In this document: positions 12,628 through 25,562 of the stretch, piece after piece | How positions within the stretch are numbered: position 1 is the first letter of the stretch | Layout: each line of letters opens with the position of its first letter | Source: Magicicada septendecula | Taxonomy: Eukaryota; Arthropoda; Insecta; Hemiptera; Cicadidae | Direction of reading: 5' to 3' | NCBI GenBank assembly: GCA_034769895.1 | Contig: CM068371.1 | Coordinates: forward strand, 404,533,969 to 404,597,968 | DNA: 64,000 nt | The notes under the pieces: generated by a model | Told to the model about the DNA's origin: nothing | Seen by the model: only the letters and a program-made list of their open reading frames with translations | The model's database searches: none | Program-made: the position numbers and the translations under genes

Positions 12628-12673
<46 letters not shown>
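12628..12673. repeat. (GA)n microsatellite
   Basis: About 46 bp of GA dinucleotides, preceded by GTGTGTGTTTGTGTGA. Confidence 0.97.
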
Positions 12674-12676
<3 letters not shown>

Positions 12677-13038
12677 GCAGAGAGATTTACATAATAACAA
12701 CACGTAACAGTAAAGCAAAATGATAAACTATACTGTTCGGTATAATATAAATTCAGATATCCGAGTATAGGCCTGATAATCAATCGCATAATACAATTTT
12801 TAGTCGAAATTTCGAATATCATTTGGTCAGGAATGTCAATAAAGTATACGGTATCGATATCACCAAATTGTTCCTGCAACTGCAGTACATTCCCCCTGGT
12901 GCACATCATACGATTATGTGGATTATTACTTTACCTTAAAAAATCGAATACTCTGACAGTAGGCTACTGTCTTTCCAATATGTGCTATAACCTTTAATAG
13001 CTATATATTATTTAAAACTTACGTTTTATTTTTTTTTA
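12674..13038. other. Unannotated DNA
   Basis: Nothing recognised. Confidence 0.4.
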
Positions 13039-13132
13039 ATGGCTCCCATGTATACCACCGAAGTAGCTTAGGAGTAAGCCAGGGTAGGCTGTCTTATGTG
13101 AGCCGTACGGCATACAAGGAAGGCAGTGTAAA
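13039..13132 (+). repeat. Interspersed repeat family 'R', copy 1
   Basis: From ATGGCTCCCATGTATACC to ACAAGGAAGGCAGTGT. About 90% identical by eye to the reverse complement of 28673-28768. Not low complexity, so the pair reflects a dispersed element or a piece of one. Family not recognised. Confidence 0.8.
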
Positions 13133-14728
13133 ACTTACGTTTTATTATTATTATTTAATAGCATTTAAAAATAATATTAAATTAATACAAAGAAAAATGA
13201 TCACGTTACAAATCAATGGTTAGTTGGTGACGTAACCAAAAAGAGGTTAGTTTCCGTAGATCGACACATAACCGGGATTATGAAAACACACCAATTTATG
13301 TTTAAGCAATTGCCCAGTCGATCAATTCAGATGTTCACTGCGTCAGTGACACGGTCAAATGATAGGCTTACCAACTGGAGAGGTTAAATGTATGCAGTAA
13401 ATTTAAGTACAGACGTCGTACAATAAAAGTAAATAATATTTGCCAATTAATAGTGTTATTGGAGTATGAATTCTACCATATTATTATAGCCCACTAGGTT
13501 AAAATAATAAGGAAATGAATAATTATTATGCAATAATGACAATACACAATAAAATAAAAACAATTACGCATAAACTAGTGTAATAATTACAAAGAATAAT
13601 AATATAAGAATTCGTTTACGAAGCGTTAATGATATTCCTTGGACTACTAATGGTTCAAATGTGCAGAGGGGATAAAACCAAATAAAACCTAGATTTATAA
13701 AATACGAACGGTTCCGGTCTCTGGTTTAAAGCCAGATTTATCACGGTGTAGTTAGTTTGAATTATACAGGCTATCTTTTCTAACTTCTTAAAAAGATACA
13801 TCTCCACGAAGAGAGAGTTCCTTGCGTAAAGGAACGGAAGAGAACGCTATGAACGTCAGATATTAAAAACAACGAAGAGTCTGATGAACGGACGTAACGT
13901 ATGGGCCTTACTATCACCACTGTTGTCAAGGAGGAAACGTATTTGAAAGAAGGTTTACTATGCTGCACGGATACTTAGCAGTTGGTCCGGGATTGAAGTA
14001 TGCTTTATCGGTAATCATTATAATAATAAAAAAAAATACGAGCTTCGACTGGCTCTTGAATAATTCATTAACTTATCTTAGTCAACTGATTCTGTTAAAG
14101 GTTCTTTTCTTATGAACAACTTCCCCGCGGTAATAAAAACAAAAACCCGTACGTAAGCACAGATGGTGTAGGCCTACAATGAATCATAACAAATATAGAT
14201 TACACTCGCATTTGACTAAAAAAACCGTCGCTAGACACTTCAGTGGGTAGAAAAGATTATTGAAAAATATGATCGATTAAGTTTTGATTAACACAAATTA
14301 ATTTTTTTCTGTTAAGGGTTGAAACTGACTAATAAAAATAAATCAATGAAAAATCTGCAGTTGCAATTATTCTTCATTTGGAAATTAAGATGGTATTCAT
14401 ACAGTTAGCGTTAAAGGACTGTTTTTACAAAAAATTGATCCAATGTTTCATACTCTTAGAATTAAATACGAACTGATAACAGTCTTCTGTTTTACAGGCG
14501 TCTAAGCAACCACATGTCGTTTTAGAGAATACCGCACAATGTGACGGTATTAAACGAACTGGCCGCCTGGTATTCGCGACAGAATTTAAAATTTTTCACA
14601 TTCCATGGTAATACGTTTACTTAAATTCTGGTCGTGAAACACTTAAACAGAATGAAATTATATACATTATGTCTTTATTATTAATCATTTTCTTTATATG
14701 TAACTTACAGTTTCTTGCAGAAATTATA
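13133..14728. other. Unannotated intergenic DNA
   Basis: AT-rich sequence with short frames and no supported feature. Confidence 0.4.
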
Positions 14729-14729
14729 T

Positions 14730-14856
14730 AATATTATGATATTATTCAATATAGTTTCTTCTGAAAGTAGTGTATTTAAATAGAATTAGGTATTGAAACG
14801 ACAAAAACGTAATACACTACTTGCAGAAGAACTATATTGAATAATATCATAATATT
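14730..14856. repeat. Palindromic foldback element (~127 bp)
   Basis: The left arm (14730-~14777, AATATTATGATATTATTC...AGTAGTGTATT) is the reverse complement of the right arm (~14809-14856) with two or three differences. The loop is ~30 bases. Flanks are TA-rich, so a TA target site is possible but cannot be proved. It fits a MITE or a hairpin RNA precursor. Confidence 0.8.
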
Positions 14857-16745
14857 AATTTATTACTAAATATTGCAAATGTATTATACAGTATAAATTA
14901 AAAAGTAATACGCCATTATAACGGTCACAGCTTCGTACAAACTCTATGAAATAGAGAACAAAACAGGAGCAGAATTAATAAACTGAAATAAAAATATCGA
15001 CGCAATTTAGAGTGAGAAATGTGTCTGTAAGGTCGTATACGAGACTGTAAGGCGCCAGAACAGGCGGTGGAGGCGTCCGGCAGCCTCTCCCTCTGCAACC
15101 CCTACGGTATATAGGTCACTGTGCATCTCTATTACCCCCTCCAACACTATACAGTATATGCCGTCCTTTATACATATATATAATGAATTACGCTACTTGT
15201 TCCATGCAGTTTACCGAACATCTTCAGGTCTTAACAGTAAGGAGTATCTACTTTTCATTCTTTCGCTTGAACAAATTACACGTGTGTGTGTGTGTGTGTG
15301 TGACACATTTATTACAAGTTCACGACGTTACATCGCATCATTTTATTTCTTGAACTGTACTCACGAATAACAAATAGCGTACCACACAATTTTCCGTGTG
15401 TACTATTTATTTTTATTTAATTAATTTAGTGTAGACGCTAGATATAAATGTATTTCTTTTTAATCACCAAAAATCTTCTGTTTACTTCTTATCCAACAGC
15501 GCCAGGGCGCGTCTCGTTGTAACTTTGTTTACAGCTCAATCCTTCAGATAACTAAATTTTTTTGTTTTTGTTTATCACTCTGTCTTAAAAAGTGTTATGA
15601 TGTTACGATAACGTTTTATCGACAACTAACTAAAGCTGTTAAATAAATTTTTTATGACTTTCTGAATAAAATTTAAAACGTATTTACAAACGCAAGTAGT
15701 TGAATGAATAATATTACAGTCTCATCAAACGTGGTTAAATTACACATAAGTGATTGTTAATTATTGTTTAGCGGGAACTAAATTACTTGTTAAAATTTTA
15801 ATTTTATCAAATACAACAAGTCCGAAGGATGGTATACAGGCCGTGAACATTACAGAAACACGCACACACAAATTAATGCTGAACGACGTTTATACGTGCA
15901 AAACACTTATGCCTATTAGACACACGTAGGCTACTTAATAAATAGATGTATAAATACGCCAAAATACAAGTACGCTTGACGTAAACCTAACAGATACTTT
16001 TTATTAAAAGACGTGTAATATAAGCAGAAAACTGACTTACACATACACGGTGTAAACTTGTTTGGGACGGTGGCAGAGGAACCAATTTTTCCAAATTACA
16101 GTACTTGCACATTGTTGTGTATAACGTCGTTTTTATTTAATTAATTAATACAACCTTCCTCACAGCTAAGGACAATTCGTGGCTCATGGACGGCATACGC
16201 GTTCTTCCCGCGTAGCGTATCCGATTTAAAAATTCTTCCGTTACATCATAAAACGACAGTATTTTTTAACTTAAAATTCACGTGGCATGTTGGGTCAGAT
16301 TACTGTAGAGGGCCACACAATTTACTATAATCAACGTTCGTTATAATTTACTTAGTAGCTTGGCTGGATCGCACTAAAAATTAGCGTCATTTATTCATCT
16401 GTCGTTTTTTTAGATGTTGGACTAACGTTAAATTAACTTTGTAAAAGTTCAGAGAAATGTGAAAGCGCGTGAACCAAGTGAATTAAGTCTTTTCATGTGC
16501 TGAATACGAAAAACATTGAAAATATTTCCGTCTAATGAAGGCTCGTTACTGAATATTGTCCTGATAATGCTGTACGTTGCTAACGAAATGTGCATCTGTT
16601 GAATAATTAAGTATTTTTCGCCACAGTTTCGTCCTATTTACTTGGCGCTAAACGATACTCTACAGGAAAGGTGCCTGCGAACAAGGTAGTTGGTTTCACT
16701 GTGTTACAGTCCTTGTAAAATCTTGATCTCGTCTGAACAACTAAC
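14857..16745. other. Unannotated intergenic DNA with a short (GT)n
   Basis: A GT tract of ~20 bp lies at about 15282-15302. At 15050-15150 there is a C-rich pyrimidine patch. No gene recognised. Confidence 0.4.
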
Positions 16746-16749
16746 TACT

Positions 16750-17185
16750 ATTCTGTATACTGAGGCTCCCTTTACTATTACACAACTTCCATTGCCCTCC
16801 AGTTATATATATTACACTCTGCAAATCCTCGACCCAGCGTTTTCTTCGCCTTCCCACGGATCTCTGTCCATCTTGTTGCCCTTTTAAAACTTTCTTGAGC
16901 GATCTGTTCGCTGTCATTCGTCCTGCCTGCCCCAACATCGCATCTTGTCCTTGTTTATTTCATTCACCGTGGCCAACCTTATACGGTTTGCCTTGTGTTG
17001 GTTCTAACTCAACAGCTTTCATTTTTACGTACAACGCCATATATCTTCTTAAACACCTTTTTCTCTCCCACAGTTTCAACAGACTTCCATTCCTTTCGGT
17101 CAGACACGACAACACCTCCCATGCGTTCATTACGACTGGTCGTATTATAAAAATGAAGGAAGGCTTTCACGGTGTAAAAATTTAC
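16750..17185 (-). mobile_element. LINE reverse-transcriptase C-terminal tail (degenerate)
   Basis: The minus strand, from about 17170 downward, reads IRPVVMNAWE, then LWERKVFKKIYGVVRKN, then AGRMTANRSLKKVLKG and SVGRRRKRWVEDLQ. This is the ordered series 'IRPVxxYGxExW ... FERKVLRKIxGPV ... GHxxRM ... GRPxKRW' that ends many non-LTR retrotransposon RT ORFs (RTE-like and relatives). Several frame changes and stops show it is dead. Upstream RT motifs are absent, so this is a 5'-truncated copy. Confidence 0.75.
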
Positions 17186-17533
17186 GGCTTGTTAAGTCTT
17201 GTGGCTTTTAACAATAATATTGTATTGTTCAGCTGTCGTCTGAGGTTATGTTAACAAACGACAACAGCTTGATGGCTTAGAAAACTAAATGAAATTATAC
17301 ATGATTCCTGTAGACTATATAGTACGTAATATAAATTAACTAACTCATATTTTATTTCAATGAAAATATATCGTTTATTTAATGATAGCATAATTATTAG
17401 GCTTTTATTTGGTATTATGACTCCTACTACCATAAACCCCTGTCTCATGACAATTTTATCTCCTTAATAATTATTATTTTTCTTGTATTGTCAATAAGAT
17501 TAGTATAAGAAAATTATTGCTATTCCACTAAAC
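17186..17533. other. Unannotated DNA
   Basis: AT-rich, nothing recognised. Confidence 0.4.
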
Positions 17534-17655
17534 AGAGTGTTTCGTAAGTCGGTTTGCAGACAAATATTAAATCTCTACGTACACATATAATACCTCTTCA
17601 ACATTCACAATTGAATTTCAATTAATTTGTGGTAAACTATCTTGTGAAACACTCT
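17534..17655. mobile_element. Possible small TIR element (MITE-like)
   Basis: AGAGTGTTTCGTAAG at the left end and CTTGTGAAACACTCT at the right are imperfect inverted repeats 122 bp apart, with weaker pairing inward. No clear target-site duplication, so the family is unknown. Confidence 0.45.
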
Positions 17656-18169
17656 ACACAACGTGTTTAACGATAGCACTTTCAGACTTTTCGTTTAATC
17701 AAATTGGAACATTTATTTAATGACTATTTTTCATAAAATATTATTAATAGGCCTACTTATTGAGATTTCTTTCATTCGTTCCGTTATATCACTAGTTATC
17801 TCTCTACTAGCGCCATTATTACTTTTATTTTTTTTTAGTCATCTGTAACTATTACGTGTTTACGTGCGGGAAACAATTTTCTCGGTATTTTCGAATTATT
17901 CACTCAAGTGTGTGTACACAGCACGTAACTGGAGTCAAAGCTTCGGTGACAAACAATATCGTGCTTATTTAACGATTAGCCCTAAAACCTTAATCACCAT
18001 CAAGAATGCTTAATATTACGACGATCTGCATAGATTAATTTTTGATTTTAACAGAACTTACATTAGTCATAATATTTTTATATGAACGGTCAATGTCAAT
18101 TCTGAACGCTCCAAGGAAATGTGTTTTTGTAATCTAAATGAATCAGCGAAGCTATTTACGATCTGACTA
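17656..18169. other. Unannotated DNA
   Basis: Nothing recognised. Confidence 0.4.
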
Positions 18170-18800
18170 ACGTGAAAGGCCGTCGATTTCACAGAAACAC
18201 GTTTTTGAGTCAACGGCGAGAAGAGCGCGTCGAGTTAAATACTTCCTGTGACGCGTACAGCTATAGCGCGGACTTAATTCATTCTTTCCTTCTTCCCTTC
18301 GTCCCACCTTAATAACAAATGACGTCACCACGTACGATGTCACACACTTATGAATGGACTGTAAGAAATTATGAAGTGAATGAATGAATCAACAACAGCA
18401 TGGACAGAGAGAGGTAACGGCAGACAAACGGATAGAGACTCGAGCACGTAGTGAACGAATTAATGAATCACAGCTGCTGGAAGTGAGCGCGCCCCCGCGC
18501 GCCATTTAAGGGTCAAGTGAGAAGCCAAGAATCCGGAGCACAACTGTACACGACAAAAGTGGCTTTTATCGAATTTAATAAGCCGTAGAGACGGTGCGGC
18601 GGTGAGCGGCTGACCACGGCCCGTGGGCGGACGACTAAGTCCAGCATCTGCTTCTGTTGTGTAGCGTCATCCTTATTCTGACCCGAGACAGTTACATATC
18701 ATTTGTTTGAATAAAACAATTGTGAACGCGCTGTCGTGTTCAACTGCGTGCGAGCTGGTTGGCGGATACGAGAAAAGTGACGCGCGCAGAGAGAAAATAA
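18170..18800. promoter_or_regulatory. CpG-rich island in AT-rich surroundings, possible promoter or leader exon
   Basis: The stretch is clearly richer in G+C and CpG than its flanks (GAGCGCGCCCCCGCGCGCC near 18485; GGTGCGGCGGTGAGCGG near 18593). It has no long ORF and no transposon motifs. A promoter or 5' untranslated exon is possible. The gene whose first coding exon is at 33051 needs an upstream leader exon, but nothing links the two directly. Confidence 0.25.
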
Positions 18801-21800
18801 ATGACACATTTTAAGCTGATTGGATGGAAATCGGTATCGTTCAGGTGCTCGTCAGCTTCAATAGGAAGCTGATTTGAGAAATTGGACTCGGGCTGTACGG
18901 TTTACATTGAATTTAGTAAAGTGGATTTTGTTTTTCCGTTCGTCGTCGCCGGCGTCTCGACGCGGCAGACAATGCTGTAATCGTAACGCAACGTAAGTTA
19001 ATAAGAGACTAAAGCGACGAACGACTCGCGAATGTACTGCAGAACGAGGTACGGAGGATGTAGCTACAAGAATTAATAAAAGCACGAGGGAGAAGGGAGA
19101 GTTACAACTCAGAACACTGTCCAGGAACACGATGCTATTGAAACTACACATCTGTTGATACTTTTCAGAGAGTACCGTGTGACGACAGTGAAAATAAAAT
19201 TGTTTAATGTGGTTGCATTCGTGTATCATAATTATGATAACGGGATATTTTTTATTTAAAAAAAACAGCAGAAAACTAAAATGTAATTAATTTTCTGTAA
19301 ATTGTTGAAAAGTTATTAAGAACGTGATACTGGTGTTATCAGTTGGTGCGAAAGGTCACAGAGTGAGAGAAAGACGACGCTGAGGTCGACTGCAGGACGG
19401 ACACACCTCCGACCGAACTTCATTCCTTTCTCTGCTGTGCCAGTACAGAATCTTGTTTTGTACAGCTGTTTGCAACAATTATCTGTCACTGATCTGCACA
19501 AGACACACGTGGAACTTATTATATTACTGGATTTGTATCCGATAGAAGTTAATTTCCCGGAACTCGGAATATTAGTAATGAGCGAAGATTGTTTTTGTTT
19601 TTTTAGTAACCATTCGCAACATTTATAATAAAAAATATAACTATATGTGATACACATGTTAATTCAGTTTACGAAACAAAAAGCAAATGTGAAGAATCAG
19701 TGCAAATGTAAAATTAAATGAAGTGAATATAAAGATATTTGCTCACCTGTACCATCATATTGTAAAATACTTATCGCAGACTGTTATGTTTTCAAGTATG
19801 TATCTTGTAAAAAGCTAAATGTCTTATGTATACATCGCCAGATGGCTTAGGAAACGCTCATAAATAAAAGAAAACGATATCGTACTGCTATTTGCAGTGA
19901 ATAAGTTTTTAGGGTTGTTTTCCTCACACGATCATATCGCGTTTTAGATGAACATGTTTACATGACGTGTAAAGGGTTCTGAGACCAGTTACTGTACCAA
20001 ACGGTTACGCTACAGTGATGGAGAAAAACGTTTGAAATATGTACACACTAGTGGCTTTACGGCCGTGTTACAGGTAACGGCTGATCGAAACCTATAGCTT
20101 AGTACTTTACGCGTAGTTCTAAGTGAAGAAAAGATGTTTCTAATTTCTTTCACGTTTTATAAGAATATAAAATTTTTCGCTCCTAATGGTGGAGGTTCAT
20201 TCGTCTAGGCTACGTATAATGCATTCAAAAGTTGGTCTACAGTATATAATGCGAATAAAGTACGGCTACTATCGTATTTGACGTACCGTGTGTCGTAGGT
20301 TTCTTTTCGTTCTCCTTTGATGTCCATTCCGTCACTTACGTCGTCGTTCCAGGTCTGCCCCTCTTTCTTTATCTGCCTGAGTTGCAGTTTAGCAGCGCCT
20401 TAGGCCGTCGATTCTCCTCCGTATGCGTTCTACGTGACATCTGTATTATACGTTTCATATTTATGACGTTCACTGTTCTTCGTCCCATGGTCACATCGTC
20501 CTTTAATCTCTAATGGGGGTAGTAGGTAGGGCTCGTAAGCTATGATGAAAGCAGCCTACCTAAGGGAGTAAATCTAGACGACGATTCTTGGTACTCCAGA
20601 ATGGGGGTTGGGACAATAGGCCGGCTCCCAATTTCCCATAAAAAAACGGTTTAAGCTCAGCACTCCGCGCTGTATATTACAATAATAAATAAATTCAAAG
20701 GGAAAGAGGAAATAATTATGAATAAATAAACACTACCATCACTGTTTGGTGTGTGTTTGATGCACTGGTGGTATCGTTTTTACCAAACATCAAACGCAAA
20801 TCATAAACAGACTCGATTTTTGTCGTCAAGTAACTAGGTATTACAAGTATAAGGACGGACGCCAGCTATTGTTTCTTCACCAAGTTAACTTAAACTATCT
20901 AAAGGTAAGTTAGAGTCCAACAAACAACAAGGAAACTGGTAACCATTAAAGGTGCACTAGTTTGGGTATTTACACGAGTTCAGACATATGTGTGTACATT
21001 CAAACCACCGTTTCGAACAAGAGGAGGATGAAACTTTCTAGCGTCCGAATCTACTCTAGTTTTTTCATGCACTTTCTTCAGAAAAATGACGGCAATGAGG
21101 AATATCTACGCCTTGAGAAATTTACACCGTACACCAGGAAGCCTAAATGAAACGAGGGGTGATTATACAGATCAACCTTAATTTACGTACACTGTAAACG
21201 TGCAACTCATTTTTTTCGAATGCGATGCCAGTGCTCTAATTAAGAAACACAGCCGAGCAGAATCAAGATATTGGAGGCGTGTTTTTGACAATTCTTTCCA
21301 AATCGAGGGCTGTCCAGGAGATCTGTACAGAGAAGATCGAAGCGGCCACCACAGACTATCCGCTGTGTTAATGAGAAGATTAACCGGTACGGCGGTGACT
21401 GGATGGAACGTGTGATAAGACTGGACATCGCAGCCGTGGCACCACACACCTGTACAGCAAAGCCAATGGTGGAAACAACGGCCATCGTTTCAACACTTGA
21501 GAATATCCTTCGCTCATTATTGATGTCCTGAAATACGAATTCCTCAACTGAAGTCGGAGAATGTACATTTGGAATGAAAGCAAATGTTTGCGAACAAAGA
21601 AGCATTGTGTTTGGACAAGCTTTCCCCTGTGTGATGTACAGTATTATGTTTGCCTTACGTGAACACGCAACCGCCTTAGACTGAATGCTGAAAATAAATA
21701 ATATATATAAATATGTAATCAAGTTTCAACGGCTGAGAGATAGCTTCTACAGCCTCTAAATACGACAAACTCAATGCGTGATTCTGATTTTATATTGCAA

Positions 21801-23635
21801 ACTTAAGAGATTAAAAACTGTAGATGACTGATTAATGCTGTGCCAATTCAAATAAAGAAATATATGGATATAGTAACACTGACGCTTATGTACGACGCAA
21901 TAGTATTCTCGATTCTGACGTCCACTGTAAGTAATCGAGCGCGGATTTTAGTGTGCACCAGTTTTTATAAATACATAGACGCTTTTTGTATGGGAACCGT
22001 CTTGATTTGCAATACGATGCAGTTGACCTATAAAATTATACAAATAAATTCACAAGGTCTATAAGTAGATTTATTCATTTGCATCACGTGACACTGTATA
22101 TACTTAATTTGTTTAAATTATTTTATGTAATTTTTTGTTTAAAAAAAACATTCATCGACTTATTCTTATCCGAACAAAAATCTAAAAAATTTACAAACAG
22201 CAGTCAGGTAACACGAACGTATAAAACTGTAATAATAATAGTAGATGATAATCATAAACACCAGTCCATACTTATGATAGTAGGAATAAGCGGGAAAAAT
22301 TCGACAAGCGAGAACAACCAAGTAGTCTGACGATCTGACAAAATTAATTCTGAAAGTGACATTGGATCACGGTTTTATCTACAATAAATGAAAACCGTCG
22401 TAAATTATACTCAACGAAAAGTTTTTTGAATAACAAAATGCACGTACGTCACACAGACTGAAACTGGCAAAGCAATGAACTCTCTATCTCTACGTATCGA
22501 CCCCGTTCGTATGCATGTAGGCCTATTATAATTACAAAAATATATACTATGTGCGTAGTAATACATATATACTATTTGTGTAGGTAATAAAATCAAAATT
22601 TTACAACCCATACCGAATGGTATTTATTACCAAAATAATAAACGGCTTTTTATAAAAGGCACACCGCCACTAACACAAGGTAGAAATTACTATCGTGGAC
22701 CGTTGAAGTGGTAAAGGTATCGTACAATTCGTGACGTTTATTGTGGTTGTTCAAGTGTGAAATCGAACAGATTACATCGGTAGACGATCCAACCGACTAA
22801 ACAGAGGTCAAGCTGCGCAAGCGCACGCGTGTACGAATAAACACGCACGCGGCGTGATCTGACGAACATCTCAAGCCACTGGCCGCTTCGATTTTGTTGA
22901 AGTCATGGCTTCGTTATGTAACTTCGCGGAGTATTTTGTTGCTAAGCGGCTGCAGCAGAAAACTAAGACGTTTATCATTAACCTTGTTTTTAGATATATC
23001 GAATAATGGCTGTAAAACGTCTTTATATTTTCGATACGGTATATCCATTTATAATCGACCATACTGATCACTGGTCACGCACAGGCCATGTAAGACCTTT
23101 ATCCTTGCTGTTCCATATCAAAATTTTCATCTCCTCGACAGTTTGGACGTCTGCATCCCTGATGTAATCTTTATCTTGAGACAGCGGCTGCTTGTACTCA
23201 CCACACGTAATCGACCTTGTTCCTGTCCACATTAGGGTTGGTCCTACCGACAACACAAAATGTTTCGATAAAAGAATTCTTCATGAGTACAAATATTAAG
23301 AATAAATAAAGCGTTTAATAAAGTGTTCTTACCGGACTGGACTTTCGGAAGCACGGAAGCGGCAGCATACACTGCGGGTGTTGCAGTTTGACGTGTAAAT
23401 ACAACAGTACGTGACTAGCCTATACTTCCTGTTGTAGGTTTGTCGGTCTTGACGAGGAAACCTGTGGAGGACTGAAACAATTGAGGAAAACACGTCCAAA
23501 TATACGGGTACAGAGGCCTAGGCGACGCAGAATTTCACTGAAACATTAAGAATCAGTGACGGTACAACAATTGATACGAGAGAGACTGAGCATTGGGAAG
23601 GCACAATACGTACATTGAAATATATGGGAACAATA
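18801..23635. other. Long unannotated stretch
   Basis: Short frames on both strands without recognisable domains. A GC-richer piece at 20330-20650 and a set of overlapping frames at 21180-21720 may be decayed mobile elements, but I could not place them in a family. Confidence 0.35.
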
Positions 23636-23639
23636 GTGT

Positions 23640-23880
23640 CATAAGAAAACTTTATGTATACGAAGCAATCGCAAAGCATGCTGAACGGTTAAGTGAACTG
23701 GTCTGTATGTGAAATCATTTTAATCTATACGGACACATTCTGAAGGCCGTGAAAAATATCTGTACTGGACTTTATACAAGAAACTGGTATACAACAAACG
23801 TCGACGCTGACACTCAGTACGGGACATTATTACTATGACTGTCATGAAAGACTGGAGGGTTGGATTGTAAACCGAAATCA
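23640..23880 (+). mobile_element. LINE RT tail fragment (YGH block), degenerate
   Basis: The plus strand gives KVYEAIAKHAERLSELV, then NHFNLYGHILK near 23715-23745, and MTVMKDWRVGL just before 23870. This resembles the 'xxFYGHIxR...' end of LINE ORF2 proteins. Several stops interrupt it. It is short and the family is uncertain. Confidence 0.4.
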
Positions 23881-24105
23881 GGAAATAATGAGTGTGATAG
23901 ATTCTAGAGCAAGAATAAAATCATCAGCACCGGTGAAGTCTTGACCCTTATTAAATCGGTATTGGACTGCTGGACAGATTTTGAAATAAAACTGCTTAGG
24001 AAGATTATAGGCCCAACATGCGAAAATGGGGTGTGGCGGCGAAGGAAAATAGAGAATTGTGTGCAGCATATGAAGATTTCAGCATCACCTCCTTCATTAT
24101 GATAC

Positions 24106-24327
24106 AAACGTTGAAGTGGCTATGTCAAGTCCTGAGAATGGAAGACATCAAAAAAACTGTAGAAGGGTTCTTCTGGTGGAGTGCGACTTAAGAGGACTGA
24201 CTAGGAATCGACAGTGTCCTAGCAGCTTAGGACAAACATGTCCCTTGCTCAGGACCGATATAGATGGACGACAGTGGCTGAGCAGGGCAGACGTGCGTCT
24301 GTTGCGCCGAAGAAGAAGAAGAACATA
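24106..24327 (+). mobile_element. LINE ORF2 C-terminal tail, different family from the preceding one
   Basis: The plus strand near 24112 reads LKWLCQVLRMEDIKKTVEG and near 24255 reads DRYRWTTVAEQGRRASVAP, followed by a GAAGAAGAAG run. These match the standard 'RWLGHVLRM...' and 'AQDRxRWR' blocks and the lysine-rich tail of LINE reverse-transcriptase ORFs. The two blocks are in different frames, so the copy is dead. The flanks, 24328-25130, hold nothing else recognisable. Confidence 0.6.
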
Positions 24328-25128
24328 GAGAAAGGATCAGAGCGTCAGTCAGAGACTGGTCTGTAAAGAAGAGAACGGGCGCGTAAGTTTTCTCAAACGA
24401 AGAGTCGTTTTAGAAACAATTATGAAATCTTACATCTTTACGAATAATAAGTCGGACATTTTTATGACGATCAAAGATTGTTTCAGAACCCTCGAAGAAC
24501 TTTCCCTCTGTTCAAACATTAATCCTACTTAATTAATCTGCAGAGACGCGACTGGTTTGATTCGGTTAATGAAAAAGACGTGAGTGAAACATAATTTACT
24601 AGTCTACAGAGAGAGAAATGAAACAGTCCCAGTTGGCGGTAATGTTTCATAACGGGGCGCGGGCAGGGGAGAGGGTACGTGTACCGGTTGCAATTTCCTA
24701 GCGATTTACGGTGCCTCCGTCATACCTACGCGATGAGAAAATAACGGTGTTAGCTTGATTACAGCGGTAATGCTGCGCTGACCGTGGTTCACCGTTTTCT
24801 TACCTCTAGCACCGACACTTACGAATTAGTTTTCATTTTCTATACCCAGTTCTTCGACGATACAACAGAAAACAAAAGATTTCATTTCGCAATCAACGTA
24901 AGTTTTAAAGAACCGAGTTGTTCCATTTGCAGTCAAATAAGAGAATGTTGTACAGAGACGGTCTAATTCGTGTTACGTAATAATGTAAATAATCAAAGCG
25001 TGTCTTTTAATTGGTCGTGTTTGTGTGTCGACCGTCGTCAGATGTAAATCATCATTAACAGATGGCTTTAATTAATACAGTATTTCAAATATCAAATTAG
25101 TTATATATTTCCGTTGTAAACAACTATA
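24328..25128. other. Unannotated DNA
   Basis: No supported feature. Confidence 0.4.
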
Positions 25129-25130
25129 TA

Positions 25131-25412
25131 CAGAGTGGGCCAAAAGGCACTACCCATTGTGAGTTACTGAGTTACCCATTGTAAACATTAAGATAACTTT
25201 GGTTGTGATCTTCCCATCGATTTTAAATTACGCGCCTTTGGTTTGTGTCTGATAGTTTCTTATGTAAACACTAGAGTGTAATTTAAAATCGATGGGAAGA
25301 TCACAACAGAGTGTAATTTAAAATCGATGGGAAGATCACAACCAAAGTTATCTTAATGTTTACAATGGGTAACTCAGTAACTCACAATGGGTAGTGACTT
25401 TTGGCCCATCTG
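25131..25412. mobile_element. Mariner/Tc1-type MITE with ~100-bp terminal inverted repeats
   Basis: The left end CAGAGTGGGCCAAAAG and right end CTTTTGGCCCATCTG start inverted repeats that pair for ~100 bp on each side. The element is bounded by TA on both sides (25129-25130 and 25413-25414), the target site of Tc1/mariner transposons. It is 282 bp with no coding capacity, so it must be mobilised in trans. Just before the right arm, a ~33-bp piece (GTGTAATTTAAAATCG...) is present twice in tandem. Confidence 0.87.
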
Positions 25413-25494
25413 TATATACCGGTATGTTAATGCCACATTCATATTTCATATATAATTTTTATATACTTATGATTGAAGTTTTTCTGCTGGTGCT

Positions 25495-25495
25495 G

Positions 25496-25528
<33 letters not shown>

Positions 25529-25562
25529 TACTCTACTATAACACACGCGCGCGCGCACACAT
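25495..25562. repeat. (ACT)n plus CG/CA simple repeats
   Basis: About ten ACT/CTA trinucleotides (25497-25527), followed at ~25545-25562 by an alternating CG/CA tract. Confidence 0.9.

Noticed and set aside
12571-12909. 112-codon minus-strand open frame
   Set aside because: Runs through the GA microsatellite; no recognisable protein.
15205-15245. Minus-strand TTAAGACCTGAAGATGTTC resembling the core at 47750
   Set aside because: Lacks the GAAA half and stem II; too little to call.
21178-21722. Overlapping frames on both strands, with a tail vaguely like mariner transposase ends (NGG...H)
   Set aside because: No DDD/DDE motifs and no terminal inverted repeats found; similarity too weak.
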